Source of the DNA: Moheibacter sp035515075
GTDB lineage: Bacteria > Bacteroidota > Bacteroidia > Flavobacteriales > Weeksellaceae
Assembly (NCBI GenBank): GCA_035515075.1
Contig: DATJBZ010000036.1
Span: forward strand, 1 to 51,869
DNA length: 51,869 nt
Direction of reading: 5' to 3'
Made by a program: the position numbers and the translations under genes. Positions within the stretch are counted from its first letter, which is position 1, and each line of letters starts with the position of its first letter. A model generated the notes under the pieces. That model was not told the DNA's origin, searched no databases, and was given only the letters and a program-made list of their open reading frames with translations. Below, piece after piece: positions 1 to 7,083 of this stretch.

Positions 1-81
1 ACGTTCCTTTAAAGCCTCTATGGCTACCTGTGATTTAAATTCACTGCTAAATTTCCTGCGTGTTCTTTTCATGTTTTCCAT
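1..81 (-). CDS. IS3-type transposase OrfA, N-terminal fragment cut by window edge
   Basis: Reading leftwards from an ATG at 81 (or the in-frame ATG at 72, the more usual start) gives MKRTRRKFSSEFKSQVAIEA and runs open off the left edge. This is the typical beginning of the HTH_Tnp_1 (pfam01527) OrfA protein of IS3-family elements, the DNA-binding half of the OrfAB transposase. Only 24-27 codons are visible, so nothing can be said about intactness. The element must extend left of the window. Its terminal inverted repeat should lie within the next hundred bases or so to the right of 81, but I could not place it. Confidence 0.75.
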   Translation of the reverse strand, partial: MENMKRTRRKFSSEFKSQVAIEALKER

Positions 82-125
82 TGTTTAAAATTAATAAAAT
101 TTTCAACTTAAACACTGGTACTAAT

Positions 126-443
126 TTGTCGAGGTATTATAGTGTACTACTATTTTTCATTTTTCTACAATCATGTAAAAATGAGCGATTTCATGTTTAT
201 GTGGAGAACTCAAATAATGTTGAACTTAAAAATTTAAGTTACCAAATAAATAGTGAAGGCTTAATTTTAATATCAGATAGTATTTCTTATACTAATGTAA
301 TTCCCTCCAACAAAGAATTTGCATTGGATAAATTAAAGAAAAAAGACACATATTTCAATGTTAAAGTTGAAGGTAAAGTCATCAAGCAAATTTTAATAAA
401 TGAGTATGATAATTATTTAGGGACTATTTCACAAAGTGTGTAA
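126..443 (+). CDS. Putative small lipoprotein with no ATG start, next to an IS end
   Basis: The reading frame is open from GTG at 60 to TAA at 443 and contains no ATG. The chosen start is the TTG at 126, because it puts a compact lipoprotein signal (SVLLFFIFLQSC, lipobox LQSC) about 16 residues from the N-terminus. The GTG at 60 would give 127 aa but overlaps the IS3 OrfA start on the other strand. The mature part of about 88 residues is hydrophilic and I do not recognise the family. An IS insertion may have replaced the original 5' end and promoter, so this could be a decaying gene. A hairpin terminator follows directly. Confidence 0.45.
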   Translation: MSRYYSVLLFFIFLQSCKNERFHVYVENSNNVELKNLSYQINSEGLILISDSISYTNVIPSNKEFALDKLKKKDTYFNVKVEGKVIKQILINEYDNYLGTISQSV

Positions 444-447
444 TTTA

Positions 448-481
448 AATAAATAGCTGGGGCGCGCCCCAGCTATTTATT
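448..481. terminator. Perfect 34-bp palindrome, probable bidirectional terminator
   Basis: Two 17-bp arms meet between 464 and 465 without a mismatch. The inner part is CTGGGGCG/CGCCCCAG and the outer part is AT-rich. It starts 5 bases after the lipoprotein stop codon. The GC-rich core with A/T flanks on both sides fits an intrinsic terminator usable from either strand. A perfect palindrome of this size can also extrude as a cruciform. Confidence 0.65.
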
Positions 482-511
482 ATTATGTTTAATTTTAATT
501 TTTATACACTT

Positions 512-595
512 ATGAAAAAGAATGATTTAATTTCAGATGATTTTCTGAAGCAGTTCAAGAGCCACGAGGAGCTCCCCGATGTCGCGGATTTCTAA
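512..595 (+). pseudogene. Remnant of an IS256-type transposase, first 21 or so codons
   Basis: ATG at 512 starts MKKNDLISDDFLKQFKSHEE, which resembles the N-terminus of flavobacterial IS256-family (Transposase_mut) proteins that begin with the same LKQFKS-EEL pattern. After L21 the similarity I recall is lost and the frame stops at 593-595 after 27 codons, whereas an intact protein has about 400. No DDE domain was seen downstream. I read it as a broken insertion sequence. The identification rests on a short stretch and memory of the family. Confidence 0.5.
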
Positions 596-760
596 CCGTG
601 ACCATTTTACTAAATCGTGAGGGTTTAAAATCTATATCTTTCGACTTAGAAGACCGATGGTAAATCTAAAAGTACTATTTTAGCTTTATTAGAAATTATA
701 GCGATTTGGGTAATGGCTTAAGAATAAAGCTGGAAAAGATGTAATTAATAAAATAAGAAT
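596..760. other. AT-rich non-coding debris after the IS256 remnant
   Basis: No reading frame of useful length crosses this stretch on either strand. Short in-frame pieces are interrupted by stops, as expected for decayed mobile-element or gene sequence. Together with the relic and palindrome it forms a gene-poor stretch of more than 300 bases (444-760). Confidence 0.4.
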
Positions 761-964
761 ATGTTAAGATTGATATTAATTTATATAATTGGATTATTTG
801 TAGTCATTTCACTTTTTAATTTAATTGTATTGGTATGGGGTAACTTATTTAGCTCAAGTATAGATATTGATGTGAATATTTGGGCTTATATATTTTTTAA
901 TATTATTTATTTTACATGGCGTTTTGTTACCCATTATTTTCCTAAATTGAAAAGAGATAATTAA
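761..964 (+). CDS. Small membrane protein, two predicted TM helices, unknown function
   Basis: A 67-residue protein starts at ATG 761. It has a hydrophobic segment at about residues 3-27 and a second, aromatic-rich one at about 40-57, and ends in a basic tail (KLKRDN). No family is recognised. Base composition is very AT-rich, like the next small ORF. It lies in the accessory patch between IS remnants and htpG. It may be a genuine micro-protein or part of a decayed gene. Confidence 0.4.
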   Translation: MLRLILIYIIGLFVVISLFNLIVLVWGNLFSSSIDIDVNIWAYIFFNIIYFTWRFVTHYFPKLKRDN

Positions 965-1114
965 AAATTGGTCTTATGTGGGAGTTCTCAAAAAGGTTAT
1001 TATCTAATCTAGATTCCTCTGCTATTCATTTGATTGATAACGAAAACGAGTGACATCATTAATATAAAAAAGATAAATTAGGGCAAAACATAAAATCCAA
1101 GGAATCAAATTAAT

Positions 1115-1198
1115 ATGAAAAAAAAATGGAGGTTTTCGAAAAATGATTTTAGTGTTTTTGCTGATTTCTTAAGAGTAATTTTAGATTTTTTTAAATGA
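1115..1198 (+). CDS. Possible 27-aa leader ORF, ATGA-coupled to the next gene
   Basis: ATG at 1115 is followed by a basic N-terminus (MKKKWRFSKND) and an aromatic-rich tail, ending with TGA at 1196-1198. The TGA shares bases with the ATG at 1195 of the next ORF (ATGA), an arrangement typical of translational coupling. It is too short for homology-based recognition. The overlap is the only positive evidence that it is translated. Confidence 0.3.
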   Translation: MKKKWRFSKNDFSVFADFLRVILDFFK

Positions 1199-1410
1199 CA
1201 GAAGATATTTTCATACAAGGTATTTTTGCAATCTCATTTTATATTGTGACGTTTTATTTTTTAAAAGTAATTAATAATAGAATAATAAACCCAAAATATT
1301 CTTATCGAAAAAGAATAATGCAAAAAGCTAAAAAAGCATTAATAATTATAATGTTTATTTACGCTATAATCTCTGTTTTTCAAATAATTAATATTACGCA
1401 GTATCAGTAA
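1195..1410 (+). CDS. Small membrane protein, two predicted TM helices, unknown function
   Basis: A 71-residue protein has a hydrophobic helix at about residues 7-26, a strongly basic middle (about 40-51) and a second helix at about 49-66. By the positive-inside rule the basic loop would be cytoplasmic. The start overlaps the stop of an upstream 27-codon ORF. No family is recognised. Size and topology would fit a small toxin-like or accessory membrane protein, but there is no specific evidence for that. Confidence 0.4.
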   Translation: MTEDIFIQGIFAISFYIVTFYFLKVINNRIINPKYSYRKRIMQKAKKALIIIMFIYAIISVFQIINITQYQ

Positions 1411-1537
1411 ATAACCCTCCTCATTTCTCATACAATTTAGAATTATAAAATTCGACTTCTGATACTCGTTAAACGATGACGAATAGCACCATGAATGAGC
1501 GCTTAACATCAAAAAATAAGCTATATTAGAAAAACAT

Positions 1538-1570
1538 AAAGCCCGTTCAAAACAAATCGAACAGGCTTTT
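1538..1570 (-). terminator. Terminator of htpG
   Basis: AAAGCC-GTTC and GAAC-GGCTTT arms (one mismatched pair) surround an A-rich loop about 20 bases beyond the htpG stop codon. On the minus strand the hairpin is followed by a T-rich run. Confidence 0.65.
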
Positions 1571-1590
1571 GTCATTATTTTGATTGAAAA

Positions 1591-3474
1591 TTACTTCATC
1601 AATTCATAACTTCTTTTGATGAAATCCGTCAACTCTTTTCCTTTCAATAAATTCTGAGACAACTTCGCCAAATCCAGAGCTTGGTGGATCAAACCTTCTT
1701 TTTCTTCAGCTGGTTTTTGCAAAATCTCATGGGCCAAATCACTGTTGGCATTCACCACCAATTGGTACATTTCCGGGAAATTCCCCATCCCAAACATTCC
1801 GCCACCACCCGATTCTTGCATCTCTTTCATTCGGCGCATGAACTCAGGCTGGGTAATCACAAAAGGCACATCTTCCAAGCCCAAATCCTCCAATTGCACC
1901 GTGTATTTCTCTTTGTCAATCGCACTTTCAATCGATGTTTTCAAAGTCGTTTTTTCTTCCTCCGACAAACGCGCCACGATGGGTTCATCCTTCTTGATCA
2001 AATTCTGGATCGAATCTGCATCCACACGGCTGAACTTTACTTTTTCTTGGGTCGTTTCCATTCGCTGAATGAAATGCGCCGCAATCGGTGAATCCATCAA
2101 CAAAACTTCATAACCTTTGTCCATCGCCGTTTGTATGTAAGCGTCTTGGCTGTCCGCGTCATTGGCGTACAAAACGACCAAATTGCCGTCTTTGTCCGTT
2201 TGGTTGTTTTTGACTTTTTCATTGAATTCTTCCCAAGTGAAATATTCATTGTTCAAGGTTGGAAACAACATGAATTTGTCTGATTTCTCGGCAAATTTTT
2301 CTTCAGAAACCACACCGTATTCCAACACAACCTTGATGTCGTTCCATTTGTTTTCAAATTCTTTTCGGTCTTCTTTCAACAAAGCCACCATTTTGTCCGC
2401 TACTTTTCGGGTGATGTATTGTGAAATCTTTTTGACCGCACCATCGGCTTGTAAATAAGAACGAGAAACGTTCAATGGAATGTCTGGCGAATCGATCACA
2501 CCGCGCAACAACATCAAGAAATCAGGCACAATTCCTTTGACTTCATCGGTCACAAAAACCTGGTTTTGGTACAACTGGATTTTGTCTTTGTCAATGTTGA
2601 TGTTGTTCCCCAAACGTGGGAAAAATAAAATTCCCGTCAAATTGAACGGATAATCTACATTCAGATGAATCCAGAAAAGTGGTTCTTCGAACTGCATCGG
2701 ATACAATTCTCTGTAAAAATCCAAGTAATCTTCTTTGGTCAATTCCGAAGGACTTTTGGTCCAAGCAGGTGAAGGATTATTGACGATGTTGTCCACTTCA
2801 ACCGTTTCTGCCACTGCGTCTTCAGCTGCATCTTCTGCCAACGGTAAAGTTTCCGTTTTGGTGCCAAATTTAATGGGAATCGGCATGAATTTATTGTATT
2901 TCTGCAACAAAGCACGGATGCGGTGTTCTTCCAAAAATTCTTTAGAATCTTCTGCAATGTGCAAAACAATGGTCGTTCCTCTTTCTCTTTTATCAATTTT
3001 TTCCAAAGTAAATTCAGGGCTGCCATCGCAAGACCATTTCACTGCACTTTCATCTTTGTACGATTGAGAAATGATGTCCACTCTCTCTGCCACCATGAAA
3101 GCCGAATAGAATCCCAAACCAAAATGACCGATGATGCCCGTGTCTTTTGCCGAATCTTTGTATTGGTTCAAAAATTCTTCCGCGCCAGAAAAAGCCACTT
3201 GGTTGATGTATTTCTCCACTTCTTCTGCCGTCATCCCCAAACCTTGGTCAATGATGCTCAGTGTATTGTTTTCTTTGTCAATTTTCACTTCAATGATCGG
3301 ATTGCCGTATTCTACTTTGGCTTCACCAATATTGATCAAATGACGCAATTTGGTCGTCGCATCAGTTGCATTCGAAATCAATTCACGCAAAAAGATCTCG
3401 TGGTCACTGTATAAAAATTTCTTAATCAGCGGAAAAATATTTTCCACCGAAACATTGATATTTCCTTTTGTCAT
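1591..3474 (-). CDS. htpG: Molecular chaperone HtpG (Hsp90)
   Basis: ATP-dependent cytosolic chaperone of the Hsp90 family, acting as a dimer on late folding intermediates. The start is ATG 3474 (MTKGNINV), where family similarity begins, giving 627 aa; the frame stays open to 3582 but the extra 36 residues look unrelated. The GHKL ATPase signatures are in order: ELISNATDATTK (the catalytic Glu and the ATP-binding helix), DQGLGMT, and GHFGLGFYSAF (the lid glycines). Middle and C-terminal dimerisation domains follow. There is no MEEVD tail, as expected for bacteria. On the minus strand a CATTTTTG box (3518-3525) with an upstream TTG is a weak promoter candidate. It is divergent from the phosphatase-like gene at 3615. 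Confidence 0.97.
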   Translation of the reverse strand: MTKGNINVSVENIFPLIKKFLYSDHEIFLRELISNATDATTKLRHLINIGEAKVEYGNPIIEVKIDKENNTLSIIDQGLGMTAEEVEKYINQVAFSGAEEFLNQYKDSAKDTGIIGHFGLGFYSAFMVAERVDIISQSYKDESAVKWSCDGSPEFTLEKIDKRERGTTIVLHIAEDSKEFLEEHRIRALLQKYNKFMPIPIKFGTKTETLPLAEDAAEDAVAETVEVDNIVNNPSPAWTKSPSELTKEDYLDFYRELYPMQFEEPLFWIHLNVDYPFNLTGILFFPRLGNNINIDKDKIQLYQNQVFVTDEVKGIVPDFLMLLRGVIDSPDIPLNVSRSYLQADGAVKKISQYITRKVADKMVALLKEDRKEFENKWNDIKVVLEYGVVSEEKFAEKSDKFMLFPTLNNEYFTWEEFNEKVKNNQTDKDGNLVVLYANDADSQDAYIQTAMDKGYEVLLMDSPIAAHFIQRMETTQEKVKFSRVDADSIQNLIKKDEPIVARLSEEEKTTLKTSIESAIDKEKYTVQLEDLGLEDVPFVITQPEFMRRMKEMQESGGGGMFGMGNFPEMYQLVVNANSDLAHEILQKPAEEKEGLIHQALDLAKLSQNLLKGKELTDFIKRSYELMK

Positions 3475-3590
3475 ATTCTTTTGATTTATGCCAGGATGGG
3501 CAAAGAAAGTACCATTGCAAAAATGGGTGACAAAATGACTGAAATTCAACATTTGTCTTTTGATTTGACAAAAAACTGTCATTTTTCCGT

Positions 3591-3598
3591 TATTTTTG
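3591..3598 (+). promoter_or_regulatory. Putative -7 box TATTTTTG
   Basis: Perfect match to the Bacteroidota -7 consensus TAnnTTTG, 16 bases before the ATG at 3615. A TTG lies 23 bases upstream, which is longer than the best spacing. Transcription would start close to the ATG and leave a very short leader. Confidence 0.4.
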
Positions 3599-3614
3599 GG
3601 GCAATTCAGTACTT

Positions 3615-4559
3615 ATGAAAGCAATTGCTTTTTACAATACAGAGAATTTTTTTGATGCGTACAAGGATTTCAATCCTACAGATCCTGCTTTTCGTTCCAA
3701 TGGTGCACGCGGTTGGAATGTAGAACGCTACCAAAATAAATTGAAAAAAATCAGTGAAGTTTTGGCAGAAATAGGCCAAAAAGAAACGGGCGAACCGCCT
3801 TTGTTAATTGGTTTGGCGGAAATTGAAGGCAAACGGGTGTTGAATGATTTGGTCGAATCCAAGGCTTTGTCAAAATTTCAATATGATTTTATCCATTTCG
3901 AATCCCAAGATGAACGAGGCATGGACAATGCGATTTTGTACCGAAAAAATCTCATTCAACCCATTGTGACGGCGCCGATTCGCGACCGATTTTTTCATGA
4001 AGATGGACGAGAAGATTTCACCAGAGACATTCTGTATGTGCAATTTGAATTCGAAAAAACAAGTTTGCATACCTTCACTTTGCATTTGCCTTCCAGAAGA
4101 AATGACAATGTGAATTTGGCTTTTCGCAATGAAGTTTTACAGAATTTACGCCAACAAATCGATCGGATTTTTACCGAAAACCCAGCTGCCAACATCGTGC
4201 TTTTGGGTGATTTCAATGGGAATCCTAACGATGCAGATGCCCGCAAAATTTTACAAACTTCAGCAGAAAAAAACTGTAAAAATCATGAATTATACAATCC
4301 GATGTTGACAATCGGTTATGGTGTAGGAACGACGATGCATGAAGGAGGTTGGTTGTTGTATGACCAAATGATTTTTTCAAAAGCCATGCTGGATGCGACA
4401 GCCAAAATCCAATTTCAATCGATGCACATTTTCAAACCAGAGAAAATAGTCGACCGAAGCCGAAAGTTTCAAGGCGTGCCTTTTCGCACTTTTTCGGGTA
4501 CGCGTTATTTGGGTGGATTCAGTGATCATTTTCCAATATTTGCCATTATTAATGTTTAA
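3615..4559 (+). CDS. Endonuclease/exonuclease/phosphatase (EEP) family protein
   Basis: A 314-residue member of the Mg-dependent EEP superfamily (fold of DNase I and AP endonucleases), which hydrolyses phosphodiester or phosphate bonds. Visible signatures are YNTENFFD at the N-terminus (metal-site Asn), GLAEIE (metal-binding Glu), LPSRR around residue 160, GDFNGNPND (Asp/Asn pair) and GFSDHFPIF at the C-terminus (catalytic Asp-His). There is no clear signal peptide, so it is probably cytoplasmic. The substrate cannot be predicted; flavobacterial proteins of this type are usually annotated only as endonuclease. It is followed 23 bp later by deoC, probably as one transcript. Confidence 0.88.
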   Translation: MKAIAFYNTENFFDAYKDFNPTDPAFRSNGARGWNVERYQNKLKKISEVLAEIGQKETGEPPLLIGLAEIEGKRVLNDLVESKALSKFQYDFIHFESQDERGMDNAILYRKNLIQPIVTAPIRDRFFHEDGREDFTRDILYVQFEFEKTSLHTFTLHLPSRRNDNVNLAFRNEVLQNLRQQIDRIFTENPAANIVLLGDFNGNPNDADARKILQTSAEKNCKNHELYNPMLTIGYGVGTTMHEGGWLLYDQMIFSKAMLDATAKIQFQSMHIFKPEKIVDRSRKFQGVPFRTFSGTRYLGGFSDHFPIFAIINV

Positions 4560-4582
4560 TTTTGCCAATAATTAAAAACGCT

Positions 4583-5329
4583 ATGATGAAGATTGCTGAT
4601 TATTTGGATTCTACCTATCTGAAAACACCCAAACAAGCAGGTTTGTCCGATTCTGAAACTTTGAAAAAAGTGAGAGAATTGACCCATGAGGCCATAGAAC
4701 ATGAAATTTATGCGGTGATGGTTCGTCCAGATTATGTACATTCTTTGCGCATGTTGTTGGACGAATTGCATGCAAATGTAAAATTGGGGACGGTGATTGA
4801 TTTTCCAGAAGGCAGAAATTCAGTCAAAGAAAAAATCGAAGAAGCCCAGAAGGCTTTGGCCAATGGTGCAGACGAATTGGATTTCGTGGTGGACTATACC
4901 GCATTTAAAAATGGGAATTTAGAGAAAGTCAAAGAAGAAATCGAAAGTTGTTCGCGTTTGGTGTTGAATGCCGACAAAGCCATCAAATGGATCATTGAAA
5001 CGGCAGCTTTGTCACAGGACCAAATCGCTCAAATCACGGCATTGATCCGCGACATTGCTTTAGAGAATTTGTCCGAATTTTCGCCTGAAAATATTTTTGT
5101 AAAATCGTCTACAGGATTTTATGCCACGCCAGAAGGTACGCCCAATGGTGCCACGCCAGAAGTGATTCAATGCATGATTGAAAATGCAGGGCCACTGCCA
5201 GTAAAGGCTTCAGGTGGTGTTCGCTCAAAAGAAGAAGCCGAACGGATGATTGGGTTGGGCGTAAAAAGAATTGGTACTTCATCTGCCTTGGCGATCGCTA
5301 CAGGAAAAATTGCAAAGACCGATTACTGA
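4583..5329 (+). CDS. deoC: Deoxyribose-phosphate aldolase DeoC
   Basis: Cleaves 2-deoxyribose 5-phosphate to glyceraldehyde 3-phosphate and acetaldehyde, the last step of deoxynucleoside catabolism, by a class I Schiff-base mechanism. ATG 4583 (MMKIADYLDSTYLK) gives 248 aa; the TTG at 4562 would add seven residues with no family support. The Schiff-base Lys lies in VKSSTGF (about K174). The second active-site Lys is in VKASGGVRS (about K208), and the DFVVDY segment carries the proton-relay Asp. It sits 23 bp behind the EEP gene. That neighbour suggests a nucleic-acid salvage theme, which is inference. Confidence 0.95.
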   Translation: MMKIADYLDSTYLKTPKQAGLSDSETLKKVRELTHEAIEHEIYAVMVRPDYVHSLRMLLDELHANVKLGTVIDFPEGRNSVKEKIEEAQKALANGADELDFVVDYTAFKNGNLEKVKEEIESCSRLVLNADKAIKWIIETAALSQDQIAQITALIRDIALENLSEFSPENIFVKSSTGFYATPEGTPNGATPEVIQCMIENAGPLPVKASGGVRSKEEAERMIGLGVKRIGTSSALAIATGKIAKTDY

Positions 5330-5353
5330 TGCAATACTTTTTCAATTAATTCG

Positions 5354-5383
5354 TTGAATAAATGCAAAGTTTATCTATTTTTA
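5354..5383 (+). promoter_or_regulatory. Putative promoter TTG-N19-TATTTTTA
   Basis: TTG at 5354-5356 and TATTTTTA at 5376-5383 are separated by 19 bases. This matches the flavobacterial TTG/TAnnTTTG layout except for the last base. It ends 15 bases before the lipoprotein ATG at 5399. Confidence 0.45.
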
Positions 5384-5398
5384 ACCAAAATAACAACA

Positions 5399-6322
5399 AT
5401 GAATAAATACCTCTTGTTTGCGAGCATCCTTTTGGGGTTGGTTTGGAGCTGTTCAGATAGTGAATTGTTCACGCCAGGCGATGAGTATTTGCCAGGTTTG
5501 AACAAGGGCGCATACCAAGTGAATATGAATGGTGCACTGTCCAATTTTAGCAAATTCACAGAAGCGATTTCCAGTGTGAATGGAAGCGAAATCAACGGCA
5601 ATAGTGCAGATGGAAACATGATTTCAATTTCCCTTCCTCAAAAATTGAGCAACGGTACTTACTACGAAACAGACGGCGCCATGGTTACTATTGTGACCGA
5701 TAATGGTATTTTCACAAATATGGATAGTGCTGGAACTCTTTTGCCCTTTCAGTTGGACATCACCTCAGTGAACAATTCAGCAGGTTTGGTTTCTGGAAAG
5801 TTTTCTGGAAATGTTGCCAATCTGTTGACGGGAGAAAGCGTGGCCTTGACTGAAGGGATTTTTAATTTGATTGAATTTGATCCATCACTTTCACAAACTC
5901 AATGGAAATTGACGGCTAAATTCTCAGGTGAAGCCTTTGATTTCAGCCAAAATGCCAAAGCAGAAGGTGTGGCTACGGCAGCAATCATCACAGGGGACAA
6001 TTTGACCCAAGCACAAACGTTGACTTTGAAAGTGCCGGGTGGAATTTCTGTCAAAACCTTTACTGAAGAGGACCACGCAAGTGTTGAGGTCAATTTAGGT
6101 TCTTCAGGAAATTCTTCCGATCTGTACACCAGCTATGATCCATTGACGGAAACGTATTTGCCGATCAAAATCAACATCACCAGCGTGAGCATTGGCGATG
6201 AGGAAACTCCTGGGATAGTCCATGGGACATTTAGTGGTACGATTGCCAAATTTTCCAATGGCGTTCCTGTCGATCAAGTGACCATCACCGACGGAAAAAT
6301 CGTTGTTCCGATCGTTTTGTAA
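5399..6322 (+). CDS. Lipoprotein with two DUF6252-like repeats
   Basis: ATG 5399 (MNKYLLFASILLGLVWSC) gives 307 aa with a lipobox ending at Cys18. The frame is open from 5354, but only this start places the signal peptide at the N-terminus. The mature protein shows two halves with the same ending: VSGKFSGNVANLLTGE...LTEGIFN and VHGTFSGTIAKFSNGV...ITDGKI. This is the pattern of DUF6252-type outer-membrane lipoproteins, here present twice. The halves probably arose by internal duplication. Function is unknown. The gene has its own promoter-like box and a hairpin terminator. Confidence 0.8.
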   Translation: MNKYLLFASILLGLVWSCSDSELFTPGDEYLPGLNKGAYQVNMNGALSNFSKFTEAISSVNGSEINGNSADGNMISISLPQKLSNGTYYETDGAMVTIVTDNGIFTNMDSAGTLLPFQLDITSVNNSAGLVSGKFSGNVANLLTGESVALTEGIFNLIEFDPSLSQTQWKLTAKFSGEAFDFSQNAKAEGVATAAIITGDNLTQAQTLTLKVPGGISVKTFTEEDHASVEVNLGSSGNSSDLYTSYDPLTETYLPIKINITSVSIGDEETPGIVHGTFSGTIAKFSNGVPVDQVTITDGKIVVPIVL

Positions 6323-6348
6323 TCAATAGGACATTGAAATAAATTAAC

Positions 6349-6378
6349 AAAAGGACGGTTTTTCAATCGTCCTTTTTT
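6349..6378 (+). terminator. Terminator of the DUF6252-like lipoprotein gene
   Basis: Stem AAGGACG / CGTCCTT with a ten-base loop, followed by a T run. The right arm overlaps the last codons of the small minus-strand gene 6363-6539, so the same DNA is coding on one strand and terminator on the other. Confidence 0.7.
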
Positions 6379-6539
6379 GTTGATATCTCTTTGCTATTTG
6401 GCAAATCATCGCTGCAATTGTCGCAGGATTTTGCTGGAGCATTTCGTGTGCGAATGGCGTCTTTCACCATTTTAGCGACATAAAAAACGGCCACCAAAAA
6501 GACAATGCCGATGAATATATATTGTACAATTGCATGCAT
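6363..6539 (-). CDS. 58-aa single-pass membrane protein with a CDNC motif
   Basis: ATG 6539 opens a 58-codon frame: a hydrophobic N-terminal helix (IVQYIFIGIVFLVAVFYVA), a basic stop-transfer stretch, and a hydrophilic tail with one CxxC motif (SCDNCSD, residues 38-44). The layout resembles the micro-proteins annotated in Bacteroidota as FeoB-associated Cys-rich membrane proteins. No feoB is present here, so a metal or redox role is only a suggestion. Its 3' end lies inside the terminator of the convergent lipoprotein gene. It is too short for many gene callers. Confidence 0.55.
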   Translation of the reverse strand: MHAIVQYIFIGIVFLVAVFYVAKMVKDAIRTRNAPAKSCDNCSDDLPNSKEISTKKDD

Positions 6540-6648
6540 AGTAGGGCAAATTTAGCTTTTTATCTTGTGAAAATAGGGCAGGCGAACCAATAAAACTCAG
6601 CATCTGTTTCACAAACTTGAATTATCTTTATCGGAAATTCATATCCAA

Positions 6649-7035
6649 ATGAAAAAAATCGTCTTGTTAATGGGCACTTTTTATGGTGCGACAGCGGTCA
6701 TTTTAGGCGCTTTCGGTGCGCATGCATTCAAAAAAATCTTGCCAGCGGAGAAATTGATCAGTTTTGAAACTGGGGTCAAATACCAAATGTACCACGCATT
6801 GTTGCTGGTCGCTTTGGGCTTGTTTTTGAATTTCCAATCAGGGCTAGAAAAAGGCGCGGGTTGGACTTTGATCATAGGAACTTTGCTATTTTCTTTCAGC
6901 ATTTATTTTCTATCCTTCGCCGAACATTGGGGCGTGAACCTCAAATGGTTGGGGCCAATCACACCTTTGGGTGGATTGTCGTTGATCATTGGATGGTTTT
7001 TGTTGCTCTTCCATTTCATGAAAATGAAACAATAA
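6649..7035 (+). CDS. DUF423 (YgdD-like) inner-membrane protein
   Basis: A 128-residue protein with four predicted TM helices. It carries the DUF423 signature near the N-terminus, GAFGAHAFKK (about residues 21-30), then VKYQMYHALLL and a C-terminal TPLGGLSLIIGW. Family members are small inner-membrane proteins of unknown biochemical role, and the length is typical. It stands alone between two minus-strand genes, so it is probably monocistronic. Confidence 0.88.
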   Translation: MKKIVLLMGTFYGATAVILGAFGAHAFKKILPAEKLISFETGVKYQMYHALLLVALGLFLNFQSGLEKGAGWTLIIGTLLFSFSIYFLSFAEHWGVNLKWLGPITPLGGLSLIIGWFLLLFHFMKMKQ

Positions 7036-7083
7036 GGATTCGTCAACAACCAACCATTCGCCTTGTCAAAGGTTTTTTAGAGC

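Noticed and set aside
976..1053. 25-aa ORF starting at ATG 976
   Set aside because: No overlap, motif or spacing supports translation; too short to distinguish from chance in AT-rich DNA.
1339..1575. 78-aa minus-strand frame between the small membrane protein and htpG
   Set aside because: It overlaps the end of the plus-strand ORF and the htpG terminator and shows no domain or signal features.
2923..3414. 163-aa plus-strand frame opposite htpG, and many similar long frames opposite mfd, gpmI and recQ
   Set aside because: They are antisense shadows of strongly coding genes with identified domains.
3475..3582. Longer htpG with a 36-residue N-terminal extension
   Set aside because: Family similarity begins exactly at MTKGNINV (ATG 3474), and the extension covers the likely promoter region.
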